Source of the DNA: CAYLLN01 sp036496265
Lineage (GTDB): Bacteria > Planctomycetota > Planctomycetia > Pirellulales > Pirellulaceae
Direction of reading: 5' to 3'
Length of the DNA: 44,435 bases
Assembly (NCBI GenBank): GCA_036496265.1
Contig: DASXLL010000322.1
Coordinates: 1 to 44,435, forward strand
Shown: positions 31,718-40,564 of the stretch, in pieces
How positions within the stretch are numbered: the stretch's first letter is position 1
How the letters are laid out: every line of letters starts with the position of its first letter
The notes under the pieces: generated by a model
Told to the model about the DNA's origin: nothing
What the model saw: only the letters and a program-made list of their open reading frames with translations
The model's database searches: none
Made by a program: the position numbers and the translations under genes

Positions 31718-34180
31718 ATGCCAGTCGCCGGCATCGAAGCCAAGCGGAAGACCGTCACGGCCAGTCAAGGCACTGCCGCTGGCCCTCTCTCCGATGAGGA
31801 GCTCCGAATAATGCACGCCTACTGGCGTGCCGCCAACTATCTGTCCGTCGGCCAAATCTATCTGATGGACAACCCGCTCCTGAAGGAACCGCTGGAGCTC
31901 AAGCACGTCAAGCCGCGCCTGCTCGGACACTGGGGAACCACGTCGGGCCAAAACTTTCTGTACGTTCACCTGAATCGAGTGATCAAACAACACGACCTGA
32001 GCATGCTCTACATTTCAGGCCCCGGCCATGGAGGACCGGGTCTGGTTGCCAATGCCTATCTCGAAGGCACATACAGCGAGGTTTATCCCAACATCGGCCA
32101 GGACGAAGCGGGCCTGAAGCGTCTCTTCACCCAGTTCTCCTTCCCCGGCGGCATCCCCAGCCACGTCGCTCCGGAAACCCCCGGATCGATCCACGAAGGC
32201 GGCGAGCTGGGCTACGCGCTCTCGCACGCCTATGGCGCGGTTTTCGATAATCCCGAGCTGACTGTGGCCTGCGTCATCGGCGACGGCGAGGCCGAGACCG
32301 GGCCTCTCGCCACCGGCTGGCATGGCAACAAGTTCCTCAGCCCCGTCCGCGACGGCTGCGTGCTGCCAATTCTGCATCTCAACGGCTACAAGATCGCCAA
32401 CCCCACGCTGCTGGCCCGCATTAGCCACGAAGAGCTGGACGCGCTCATGCGCGGCTACGGCTATACGCCGCATTTCGTCGAGGGGGACGATCCAGCCACG
32501 ATGCACCAACTCCTGGCCCGCACGCTCGATCGCGTCATCGACGAGATCAAGACGATCCAGGAAGGCGCCCGCAGCGGCGGTTTCCGCGAACGGCCGCTGT
32601 GGCCGATGATCGTTTTTCGCAGCCCCAAAGGCTGGACCGGACCGAAGGAAGTCGATGGCCAAAAGACCGAAGGCTATTGGCGCTCGCACCAGGTGCCAAT
32701 GGCCGACATGTCCAAGCCCGGCCACGTCCAGATCCTTGAAACCTGGATGAAGAGCTACAAGCCAGAAGAACTGTTCGATAAAACCGGGCGACTGGTCCCG
32801 GAGCTGGCGGAGCTGCCCCCGCACGGCGAGCGGCGGATGAGTGCCAATCCGCATACCAACGGCGGCCAGTTGCTCAAGGACCTCAAGCTGCCAGACTTCC
32901 GCGACTACGCCGTCGATGTGCCGAGCCCCGGCGCCAAAGACGCCGAATCGACGCGGGTCATGGGCACGTTTCTGCGCGACGTCATGAAGGCCAATCTGGA
33001 GAGCGACAATTTCCGGCTCTTCAGTCCCGACGAGTTCAACTCGAACCGCTGGCAGGATGTGCTCGAAGTGACGAACCGCGCCTGGGTCGCCGAGACATTG
33101 CCCTACGACGACCACCTGAATCCCGATGGCCGCGTGATGGAAGTCCTGAGCGAGCACCAGTGCCAGGGCTGGCTGGAAGGCTACCTGTTGACGGGACGTC
33201 ACGGATTCTTCTCGTGCTACGAGGCGTTCATCCACATCATCGATTCGATGTTCAACCAGCATGCCAAGTGGCTGAAGGTCACGCGGCACATCCCTTGGCG
33301 GCGGCCGATTGCGTCGCTCAACTACCTCCTCTCGTCGCTCGTCTGGCGGCAGGACCACAACGGCTTCAGCCATCAGGACCCCGGCTTCATCGACCACATT
33401 GTGAACAAAAAGGCGGAGGTCATCCGCGTCTATCTGCCGCCGGATGCCAACACGCTGCTCAGCGTGACCGATCATTGCCTCCGCAGTCGCAACTACGTCA
33501 ATCTAGTTGTGGCCGGCAAGCAGTCGGCCCCCCAGTGGTTGACGATGGATCAGGCCATCAAGCACTGCACCAGCGGCATCGGCATCTGGGAGTTTGCCAG
33601 CAATGACAAAGGCGCCGAGCCCGATGTCGTCATGGCCTGCTGCGGCGACGTGCCCACACTGGAGACGCTCGCTGCGGTGGAGCTGCTGCGCAAACATATT
33701 CCGGAATTGAAAATCCGCGTCATCAACGTCGTGGACCTGATGAAGCTCCAGCCGGAAAGAGAACATCCGCACGGCCTCTCCGACCAGGATTTCGACATAC
33801 TCTTCACCAAAGACAAGCCGATCATCTTCGCGTTCCACGGCTATCCGTGGCTGATTCATCGCCTGACCTATCGCCGCACCAACCACAACAACCTCCACGT
33901 GCGGGGATACAAGGAAGAAGGCACGACGACGACGCCCTTCGACATGGTGGTCTTGAACGAGCTGGATCGGTTCCATCTGGTCATGGACGTGATCGATCGA
34001 CTGCCGCAGCTCGGCGCTCGGGCGGCTTACTTCAAGCAGGCGTTGCGCGACAAGCTGATCGAGCACAAGCAATATGTCCGCCAGCATGGCGACGACATGC
34101 CGGCGATCGCGGGTTGGCGGTGGGGCGGGAAAACGCCCGCCGGCGGTCGCGGCACTACCACCGAAGGTGACAATGTCTAA
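31718..34180 (+). CDS. xfp: xylulose-5-phosphate/fructose-6-phosphate phosphoketolase
   Basis: In this 820-residue protein the TPP-dependent core is recognisable from 'YISGPGHGGPGLVANAYLEG', 'GGIPSHVAPETPGSIHEGGE', 'GDGEAETGPLATGWHGNKFL' (cofactor/metal loop) and 'LHLNGYKIANPTLLARIS'. The C-terminal part has 'ITDH'-like regions, 'VACCGDVPTLE' and 'HGYPWLIHRLTYRRTNHNN'. It splits xylulose 5-phosphate or fructose 6-phosphate with phosphate to acetyl phosphate and an aldose phosphate. AAAGGA lies 7 bases before ATG 31718. Acetate kinase follows and would harvest the acetyl phosphate as ATP. Confidence 0.96.
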   Translation: MPVAGIEAKRKTVTASQGTAAGPLSDEELRIMHAYWRAANYLSVGQIYLMDNPLLKEPLELKHVKPRLLGHWGTTSGQNFLYVHLNRVIKQHDLSMLYISGPGHGGPGLVANAYLEGTYSEVYPNIGQDEAGLKRLFTQFSFPGGIPSHVAPETPGSIHEGGELGYALSHAYGAVFDNPELTVACVIGDGEAETGPLATGWHGNKFLSPVRDGCVLPILHLNGYKIANPTLLARISHEELDALMRGYGYTPHFVEGDDPATMHQLLARTLDRVIDEIKTIQEGARSGGFRERPLWPMIVFRSPKGWTGPKEVDGQKTEGYWRSHQVPMADMSKPGHVQILETWMKSYKPEELFDKTGRLVPELAELPPHGERRMSANPHTNGGQLLKDLKLPDFRDYAVDVPSPGAKDAESTRVMGTFLRDVMKANLESDNFRLFSPDEFNSNRWQDVLEVTNRAWVAETLPYDDHLNPDGRVMEVLSEHQCQGWLEGYLLTGRHGFFSCYEAFIHIIDSMFNQHAKWLKVTRHIPWRRPIASLNYLLSSLVWRQDHNGFSHQDPGFIDHIVNKKAEVIRVYLPPDANTLLSVTDHCLRSRNYVNLVVAGKQSAPQWLTMDQAIKHCTSGIGIWEFASNDKGAEPDVVMACCGDVPTLETLAAVELLRKHIPELKIRVINVVDLMKLQPEREHPHGLSDQDFDILFTKDKPIIFAFHGYPWLIHRLTYRRTNHNNLHVRGYKEEGTTTTPFDMVVLNELDRFHLVMDVIDRLPQLGARAAYFKQALRDKLIEHKQYVRQHGDDMPAIAGWRWGGKTPAGGRGTTTEGDNV

Positions 34181-34199
34181 ACGGCTGATTCCGAACTCT

Positions 34200-34220
34200 C
34201 CCTCTCCGCTTGGGAGAGGG
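34200..34220. repeat. dispersed-type hairpin between xfp and ackA
   Basis: CCCTCTCC (34200-34207) pairs with GGGAGAGGG (34212-34220) around a GCTTG-type loop, followed by TCGGGGTGAGGG. This is the look of a widespread intergenic palindrome. With no U-tract it is unlikely to stop transcription fully, so xfp-ackA read-through is expected. Confidence 0.6.
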
Positions 34221-34284
34221 TCGGGGTGAGGGTGTTTGAATCCGCTGCAACGCAACACCGCGCCTGGCCGAAAGTCTTTGACAC

Positions 34285-35499
34285 ATGACAATTCTCCTTC
34301 TCAACGCCGGTTCCAGCAGTCTGAAATGCACACTGATGCGAGCGGCCGATCGGGCGGTCATCGCTCAGGGTGCTGCAGATTGGGCGGGAGGTAGCGCCAA
34401 GTACGAGTACGCAGGGCCGGACAAGAACACGCGGACGGAAACGGTTGCCTGGCGAAGTTATTCCGACGCGGTCAAGCGTTTTATCCGTGATCTGACCGAG
34501 ACGGAGCCGCCGGCGCTGCTGGACAAGAACGACATCGCGGCGGTGGGGCATCGGTTCGTGCATGGCGGACCATTTACGTCGTCGGTAGAGATCACGGACG
34601 AAATTCACGACCGCCTCAAGGCTCTGGCCGACCTGGCGCCGCTTCACAACCCGCCGAGCCTGGAAACGTTTGAAGCGACGCAGCAGGAGTTGCCGGGGCC
34701 GCCGCACGTCGCGGTGTTTGACACCACCTTTCATGCGACGATGCCGCAGGAAGCTTGGAACTACCCCGTGCCGAACCGCTGGACGCACGAGTGGGGCCTG
34801 CGCCGCTACGGTTTTCATGGGCTGAGCCATGCATATTGCAGTCGGCGAGCCGCCGAAATGATCGGCGAGCCAATCGACCAACTGCGGCTGGTGACTTGCC
34901 ACTTGGGCCACGGCTGCTCGGCCACTGCCGTCAAGCACGGCCGCAGCGTCGATACCACAATGGGATTTACGCCGCTCGAAGGCCTGATGATGGGCACGCG
35001 CAGCGGCTCCGTCGATCCGAGCATCTTGCTGCACCTCATGCAGCACCACGGGCTGACTGCGGGCGACTTGGAGCAGGCGCTGAATCATGAGTCCGGGTTG
35101 CTCGGTGTTTCGGGCGTCTCCGCCGATATGCGGGAAGTTCTCGCGGCAGCCGATTCGAGCAATGCACAGGCGAAGCTCGCGCTGGCGATCTACACGCATC
35201 GCGTTCGGCAAGCGATCGGCGCTTTGGCCGTCACGATGGGCGGCATTGATGCGCTCGTCTTCACGGCAGGTGTTGGCGAGCATGCGAGCCACGTGCGTGC
35301 CTCAATCTGTGAAGGACTAGAATGCCTGGACCTCTCGCTCGACGCCGAGGCGAATGCGAAGTCCCGGCCTGACGCCGATGTGACGCGCGCCGGTTCCCGC
35401 GGGCGAATCCTCGTAATCGCCACGCGTGAGGATTTGACGATGCTGGAGGAAGTAGGACGCGTCGTAGGCATTTTTGGTGCTGAACCGGTGGAGGCTTGA
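34285..35499 (+). CDS. ackA: acetate kinase
   Basis: The 404-residue ASKHA-fold kinase has 'ILLLNAGSSSLKCTLM' (phosphate 1), 'HRFVHGG', 'FDTTFHATMPQEAWNYPVP', 'RRYGFHGLSHAY', 'HLGHGCSATAVKHGRSVDTT' and 'LVFTAGVGEHASHVR'. It makes ATP and acetate from acetyl phosphate, or the reverse. It follows xfp after a 104-base gap and is convergent with the GH15 gene (56-base spacer). No phosphotransacetylase gene is nearby, so the pair fits a phosphoketolase-acetate kinase route rather than the Pta-AckA route. Confidence 0.95.
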   Translation: MTILLLNAGSSSLKCTLMRAADRAVIAQGAADWAGGSAKYEYAGPDKNTRTETVAWRSYSDAVKRFIRDLTETEPPALLDKNDIAAVGHRFVHGGPFTSSVEITDEIHDRLKALADLAPLHNPPSLETFEATQQELPGPPHVAVFDTTFHATMPQEAWNYPVPNRWTHEWGLRRYGFHGLSHAYCSRRAAEMIGEPIDQLRLVTCHLGHGCSATAVKHGRSVDTTMGFTPLEGLMMGTRSGSVDPSILLHLMQHHGLTAGDLEQALNHESGLLGVSGVSADMREVLAAADSSNAQAKLALAIYTHRVRQAIGALAVTMGGIDALVFTAGVGEHASHVRASICEGLECLDLSLDAEANAKSRPDADVTRAGSRGRILVIATREDLTMLEEVGRVVGIFGAEPVEA

Positions 35500-35555
35500 G
35501 CCACCTGTCTGATCTCAAGCGGTTCAATCGCCGAAGCGCAACACCATCGGCGGAT

Positions 35556-37415
35556 TCAACATACCGAGCGTCCGTCGGTCCGCCCGCCGGCCAGTGCACG
35601 ATCGAGGTTGAAGGCGGCACTGATGAGGGCGAGGTGGGTGAAGGCTTGGGGGAAATTGCCGAGGGCTTCGCCGGAGGGGCCGGTTTGCTCGGAGTAGAGG
35701 CCGAGGTGATTCCCGTAGCCGAGCATTTGTTCGAAGAGCAGACGGGCGTCGGCCAGCCGGGCGGGGTCGGTGCGGCCGGCGCGGGTGAGGGCCTCGACGA
35801 GCCAGAAGCTGCAGATGTTGAACGTTCCCTCGACCCCCGGCAGCCCGTCCGGGGCCTCCTTAGGGTCATAGCGATAGACGAGGCCGTCGGCGGCAAGTCC
35901 GCCCTTGGTGGCCGGCGAGCGGATTGCGTCCACCGTCGAAAGCATGCGCGGGTCGTTGGGGGCCATGAAGAAGGTCAGCGGCATCATGAGGGCAGAGGCG
36001 TCGAGGGCGGTGGAGTCGTATGACTGCACGAAGGAATGCCGCGACTCGCTCCAGCCCCGCGACATCACTTCCTCGTAAACGGCGTCGCGGGCCTTGAGCC
36101 AGGCGGTCCGGTCAGCCGGGAAGGAGCGTTTGTCGGCCAGTCGCAGCGCGCGGTCCAGCGCCACCCAGCACATGAACTTCGAATAGACGAAGTGCCGCCG
36201 GCCGCCGCGGACCTCCCAGACGCCCTCGTCCTCCCGGCCCCAGTTGCCGGCCACCCAATCGACCAGGTCGCGGAGGTGCCGCCAGGCGTCGTAGCCGATT
36301 GGCGAGGCGTACTTGTTGTGCAGGTAGATTGCGTCCAGCAACTCGCCGTAGATGTCGAGTTGCAACTGCCCGTGAGCAGCGTTGCCGACGCGAACTGGTT
36401 TCGAACCCTTGTAGCCGTCGAGATGCGTCAGCTCTTGCTCGGTCAGGTCGGACCGGCCGTCGACGGCGTACATGAGCTGGAGGGGCCCGTCGCAGTGCGA
36501 GTGTTGGTCTTTCGCGCGGGCGGCCAGCCAGTGCATGAAGCGGGTCGCTTCCTCGGTGAATCCGACGCGCATGAAGGCGTACACCGTGAACGCGGCGTCG
36601 CGGATCCAGGTGTAGCGGTAGTCCCAGTTTCGCACGCCACCGATTCCCTCGGGCAGGCTGGTGGTGGGGGCGGCGACGATGGCGCCGGTCGGCTCGTAGG
36701 TGAGCAGCTTCAGCGCGAGGGCCGAGCGGAGGACGACCTCGCGCCAGCGGCCGTGGTAAGTGCAACGGGCCGACCATCGCTGCCAGTAATCGACCGTCCC
36801 GCGGAACCAGTCTTCGGCCTCGTCGGTGCCGGGGCAGTGGCCGGAGTGGGCGTCGGTGGCGATGGTGCGGAGGACGAAGGTGGCGCGTTGACCCTCGTTG
36901 AGGGGGAACGCAGCTACCACACCGTCGCCGTCGCGCTGGAGGGGAACCGATGCGGCCAAGCCCAGGGACAGACCGGGTCCGTCGAAGCGGGCACCGTGCT
37001 CGGTTATCGTCGTCGTGTGCGTCGCCCGGGCGTAGTCGAACGCCGGGCGGCACTCCATCTCCAGCGGCAGGCGACCACGGACGACGCGAACGCGGCGGAC
37101 GAGCTGAGCGCTGGGATCGGCGCTTTTTCCGACCGGCATGTAGTCCTCGACCTGAGCGATGCCGTCGGGGTGAAGGAAACGCGTGACCAGGACGTTCGTT
37201 TCGGGCCAGTAATATTGCTTGTGGCGCATTTCTCCGTGCGCGGTGGGGGCGATGCAGAAGCGGCCGCCTTTGTCGGCATCAAGGATCGATGCGAAGACGC
37301 TGGGCGAGTCGAAGCGCGGGAGGCAGAGCCAATCGACTGAGCCGTCCAGGCTAACCAGGGCGGCGCTATGCATATTACCGACGATGCCATGGTTTTCGAT
37401 CGGTTGGTAGCGCAT
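35556..37415 (-). CDS. glycoside hydrolase family 15 (glucoamylase/trehalase-like)
   Basis: The 619-residue protein has an N-terminal beta-sandwich starting 'IENHGIVGNMHSAALVSLDG' and 'SVDWLCLPRFDSPSVFASIL'. An (alpha/alpha)6 barrel follows with 'GIGGVRNWDYRYTWIRDAAF', 'EGVWEVRGGRRHFVYSKFMC' (catalytic Glu candidate) and 'GVEGTFNICSFWLVEALTRA' (second Glu candidate). GH15 members release glucose from glucans or trehalose. No signal peptide is visible, so it is probably cytoplasmic. The gene looks GC-richer than its neighbours (two lines sampled by eye gave 39-40 G/C of 60), which hints at a separate origin. Its glucose would feed the adjacent kinase island. Confidence 0.88.
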   Translation of the reverse strand: MRYQPIENHGIVGNMHSAALVSLDGSVDWLCLPRFDSPSVFASILDADKGGRFCIAPTAHGEMRHKQYYWPETNVLVTRFLHPDGIAQVEDYMPVGKSADPSAQLVRRVRVVRGRLPLEMECRPAFDYARATHTTTITEHGARFDGPGLSLGLAASVPLQRDGDGVVAAFPLNEGQRATFVLRTIATDAHSGHCPGTDEAEDWFRGTVDYWQRWSARCTYHGRWREVVLRSALALKLLTYEPTGAIVAAPTTSLPEGIGGVRNWDYRYTWIRDAAFTVYAFMRVGFTEEATRFMHWLAARAKDQHSHCDGPLQLMYAVDGRSDLTEQELTHLDGYKGSKPVRVGNAAHGQLQLDIYGELLDAIYLHNKYASPIGYDAWRHLRDLVDWVAGNWGREDEGVWEVRGGRRHFVYSKFMCWVALDRALRLADKRSFPADRTAWLKARDAVYEEVMSRGWSESRHSFVQSYDSTALDASALMMPLTFFMAPNDPRMLSTVDAIRSPATKGGLAADGLVYRYDPKEAPDGLPGVEGTFNICSFWLVEALTRAGRTDPARLADARLLFEQMLGYGNHLGLYSEQTGPSGEALGNFPQAFTHLALISAAFNLDRALAGGRTDGRSVC

Positions 37416-37802
37416 TTTGGTTGGCGCAAGTGCAAAGACCGTACCGCGAGGGGTTGTCGCACATTTTACTGCGGAAGTGCAACGGGTAGTGTGCCGTTGT
37501 TAGGCCAATTTGCTTCCCAGGAGGCATTTCGACAGCCTCGGAGCCGTAACGGCCCGCAACCGTCAGGCCCGCAAGCAATCGCGGTTCGGTTCCATCTGGC
37601 CGACCACGGCCACACGGACATCATCGCGCACTCGCACAACGGGTTTCCCCTCCGCACTGGCGAGCAACGGTGGAAAGATCGCAATCATAGTTGTCATTTG
37701 AGCGACGAGCCGAATGAAGAAATTGGGAATCGTGCGGGCCTCGGCAGAGGGCCAATAATAAGAGGCCGCCGATTCTCACGGGTTGTTTGTTAGTGTACTT
37801 AT

Positions 37803-37818
37803 GTATATAATTATATAC
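37803..37818. repeat. perfect 16-bp AT-rich palindrome
   Basis: GTATATAATTATATAC is a perfect palindrome in an otherwise GC-rich window. It could be an operator for a dimeric regulator or an easily melted site. No neighbouring regulator gene is evident. Confidence 0.7.
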
Positions 37819-37884
37819 GAGTGGTGGTGCGCCCTAATCGCAGCGGTTTACTCGCGCCGCAGACGACAGCGACGACCAACGAGC

Positions 37885-37995
37885 TTATGCATATCGTGCA
37901 TAATCAAAAACCACGCGATGGCCTGAAGTGCTTACTCGCCAATGGCTTAGCAATATGCATCGCCCAGAAAAAACCAAATGCATATGCATATGCAG
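37885..37995. repeat. cluster of ATGCAT/TGCATA motifs
   Basis: TTATGCA and TGCATAA form inverted arms at 37885-37891 and 37897-37903. AATATGCAT lies at about 37952-37960. ATGCATATGCATATGCA, a self-overlapping palindromic run, spans about 37978-37994. Three related elements in 110 bases look regulatory or structural. They resemble, but do not match, DnaA-box spacing. Confidence 0.5.
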
Positions 37996-38168
37996 TCCGG
38001 TTTTTACTCCCCGGAAGAACCGATTCATGCCTGACCGCCCGCTCAGCCTCGGCTTAGTCAGCTCTTTGCCAATTTACATTTTGCAAACTGTCCACCGTGC
38101 CTCGCAGGTGCAGGGACGTTGCGTCGAGCACGAATTGGTACGAACACCTCCTCACCAAAATCCGAACG

Positions 38169-38876
38169 ATGAAACTATTCGTCGGCGCCAGCGGCTACAG
38201 CTATCCCAAATGGAAAGGCAGCTTTTATCCAGCGAAGCTGTCGCCGAAGGAGATGCTGAGCTACTACTCCCGGCATTTCGCGGCCGTCGAAATTAACAAT
38301 ACGTTCTACAAGATGCCGACTGAAAGCGACCTCACGTCTTGGGCCGCGCAAGTTCCACGCAATTTTCGCTTCGCCCTCAAAGCGCCGCAAACAATCACGC
38401 ACCGCAAACGCCTAAAAGACGCCGCCGAACCGACCAACCACCTCTTTCAAATCGCCGCTGCGCTTAAAAACCGCCTTGGCCCCGTCCTCTTTGGCCTACC
38501 GCCCAACTTCAAAAAGGACCTGTCTCGCCTCCAAACCTTCCTCAAGTTAATCCCACGAAAAACCAAAGTCGCCTTCGAATTCCGCCATCCATCCTGGTTT
38601 GGCGAAGAAGTTTTCGACTGCCTCCGCCAGCGCCGCGCCGCCCTCTGCATTGCCCACACCGACGACTTTCCTTCACCACAATTCGTCGCAACCGCCAACT
38701 GGGGCTATGTTCGGCTGCGCCGCGAGAAATACTCGACGAAAGACCTGGCCAAGTGGGTCGCCACGATACAGTCGCAATCCTGGAAGGAGTGTCATATCTT
38801 TTTCAAGCACGAAGACACCGGCACTGGCCCCAAATTCGCCACCCAATTTCTCGCATCGGCGGCGGCAGACCGGTAG
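38169..38876 (+). CDS. DUF72 family protein
   Basis: The 235-residue protein starts at ATG 38169 with the family start 'MKLFVGASGYSYPKWKGSFY' and includes 'FAAVEINNTFYKMPTESDL', 'VPRNFRFALKAPQTITHRKR', 'LGPVLFGLPPNFKKD' and 'VAFEFRHPSWFGEEVF'. DUF72 proteins have a TIM-barrel-like fold and unknown activity, with conserved Glu and Arg residues that suggest hydrolase or sugar-related chemistry. It has no signal peptide. It is convergent with the sulfatase gene. No ribosome site stands out upstream; the start is set by the family N-terminus. Confidence 0.85.
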   Translation: MKLFVGASGYSYPKWKGSFYPAKLSPKEMLSYYSRHFAAVEINNTFYKMPTESDLTSWAAQVPRNFRFALKAPQTITHRKRLKDAAEPTNHLFQIAAALKNRLGPVLFGLPPNFKKDLSRLQTFLKLIPRKTKVAFEFRHPSWFGEEVFDCLRQRRAALCIAHTDDFPSPQFVATANWGYVRLRREKYSTKDLAKWVATIQSQSWKECHIFFKHEDTGTGPKFATQFLASAAADR

Positions 38877-38922
38877 ACACGAGCATTCGCCCAGAGACCT
38901 GCCGAATAGTTGCCATGCGATT

Positions 38923-40404
38923 TTACCGAATCGCCTGCGCCGGCAGGGCCGACTTGATACCTTCATCGAGCGGCATCTTATCCGGCAATCCATCCGCCGC
39001 GGCAATCAGTCGTTGCAGTTCGTGCTGCAACTCCACGATCGTCTTCGCGTGTTCCGGCTTGGAAATCAGATTTATGGTCTCATCCGGATCAGCTTTCAGG
39101 TCATATAGCTCCGCCATGTGGCGGTCGGGCGTGCCGTCGCCATGCGGATAGTGAATGTACTTGTAGCGATCGGTCCGCACGCCGCGGACATTCGGCGTAT
39201 AGGGGAATTGTTGCTCGTAGTTGTATTCGTAGTACCAACCGGTGCGCCAGCCGCTGGAATCGCCTTGGGCGAGCTGTTTCCAGGATCCTCCGTGGGTCTT
39301 TTTTAACGGCGCGACTCCACAGATGTCTAAAATCGAAGGTGCAAAATCGATCGTCAGAACTTGTTGATCGATGGTCTTTCCTGAACCCCGCGCCAGACCC
39401 GGATACCGCACCACCAGCGGCGTTCGAATGCTCGGCTCATGCATCGTCCGCTTATCCACCATCCCATGTTCGCCGTTCAACAGGCCGTTATCGCCGGTGA
39501 AAATGAACAGCGTATTATCGAGCTGCCCAGTTTCCTTCAGCGCGTTGTAAAGCCGGCCGACGCTGTCATCGACGGACAAAATCGTGCCCCAATAGGCCCG
39601 CGTCATCGCGGCAAAATCCTTCACCGCTTCCGGTCGGCGATCCGGAAACTGCTTGCGATATTCAAACAGCGGCCCGTAGATGCCATGCCATGTATCCAGA
39701 CGGTCGAGAAACCACTTCGGCTTATCCGCGAGCATGAACGCCGACGGCGGATACTGAATATCGACGTTGTCAAACGCATGCTCGTATTTCGGCTCCGGGA
39801 AATAAAAGCTATGCGGCGCCTTGTGGCCCAGCATCAGCAAAAACGGCTTATCGCCCGCCGCCGACTTGCGAATCCATTTATCCGCCAGATCGGTCACGAC
39901 GTGTGTGTAATAACCCGGCAGCACCTTTCGCTCCCCATCGACGTTGAATTCCGTGTCGAAGTACTTGCCCTGACCTTTGTGCGTCACGAAATAGTCAAAG
40001 CCCGGCCGCTTCTCGTCGTTCTCTTCGCCCATGTGATATTTGCCGATGTATCCCGTCGTATAACCGGCCGCCTGCAGCGCCCGCGGAAAGCTCGGCAAAT
40101 CGTTTGGATATTCCGTGAAATTGTTCTGCACACCATGGGAATGGGCATATAAGCCACTGAGAATCGACGCCCGGCTAGGCGAGCACAGCGACGTCGTGCA
40201 AAACGAATTGCGAAAGTAAAATCCCTCTTTTCCGAGTCGGTCGATATTCGGCGTCTTCACCTGCGACCGCTCATTTAGGCTAATCGTGTCCCACCGCTGA
40301 TCGTCTGTCAGCACAAACACCACATTCGGCTTCCGCTCCGCCGCCCCCAGCAAATCGACCATTCCGCACACGACCAACAACAACGAAACAACGCGCCACA
40401 ACAT
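38923..40404 (-). CDS. exported sulfatase (formylglycine-dependent)
   Basis: The product is 493 residues from ATG 40404 with GAGG 5 bases upstream. The signal peptide (MLWRVVSLLLVVCGMVDLLG) is followed by 'PNVVFVLTDDQRWD', which supplies the calcium Asp pair. 'TTSLCSPSRASILSG' carries the C-x-P-x-R motif, where Cys is converted to formylglycine by a maturase encoded elsewhere. Later come 'GYIGKYHMG', 'FIFTGDNGLLNGEHGM' and a C-terminal 'ELYDLKADPDETINLI'. It hydrolyses sulfate esters, probably of algal or animal glycans, in the periplasm. Planctomycetes carry many paralogues. No anti-sigma or transporter partner is adjacent. Confidence 0.92.
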   Translation of the reverse strand: MLWRVVSLLLVVCGMVDLLGAAERKPNVVFVLTDDQRWDTISLNERSQVKTPNIDRLGKEGFYFRNSFCTTSLCSPSRASILSGLYAHSHGVQNNFTEYPNDLPSFPRALQAAGYTTGYIGKYHMGEENDEKRPGFDYFVTHKGQGKYFDTEFNVDGERKVLPGYYTHVVTDLADKWIRKSAAGDKPFLLMLGHKAPHSFYFPEPKYEHAFDNVDIQYPPSAFMLADKPKWFLDRLDTWHGIYGPLFEYRKQFPDRRPEAVKDFAAMTRAYWGTILSVDDSVGRLYNALKETGQLDNTLFIFTGDNGLLNGEHGMVDKRTMHEPSIRTPLVVRYPGLARGSGKTIDQQVLTIDFAPSILDICGVAPLKKTHGGSWKQLAQGDSSGWRTGWYYEYNYEQQFPYTPNVRGVRTDRYKYIHYPHGDGTPDRHMAELYDLKADPDETINLISKPEHAKTIVELQHELQRLIAAADGLPDKMPLDEGIKSALPAQAIR

Positions 40405-40564
40405 ATCGGCCTCACAAAAAAATAGATGACACTGCAAACTAACAGCCAGCGAGCTTGGCGGCAATCAAGCTGGCCACTGAAAAGACAAGTCGAAACAGCT
40501 CCGGCCCACAAGTTGCACTGCCAGTCGTCGTCGTTCGCCGGATTTTCATTACGAAACCCAAATC

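Larger units (their letters stand above)
37416..38168. other. 753-base region without a convincing gene, rich in palindromes
   Basis: Open frames here lack family similarity and read like chance frames. The region turns AT-rich near 37790-37820 and again near 37880-37990, unlike its surroundings. It separates the GH15 gene from the DUF72 gene and must hold both promoters. Possible roles include a regulatory region, scar of a lost gene or inserted element. Confidence 0.5.

Noticed and set aside
32015..33475. 486-residue minus-strand open frame
   Set aside because: Antisense to phosphoketolase; low-complexity composition typical of shadow frames in GC-rich DNA.
36036..37340. 434-residue plus-strand open frame opposite GH15
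   Set aside because: GH15 motifs on minus are unambiguous; this frame is Gly/Ala/Val-rich without domains.
37368..38057. Plus-strand open frames of 141 and 78 residues
   Set aside because: No domains, no ribosome site, mixed composition; treated as non-coding.
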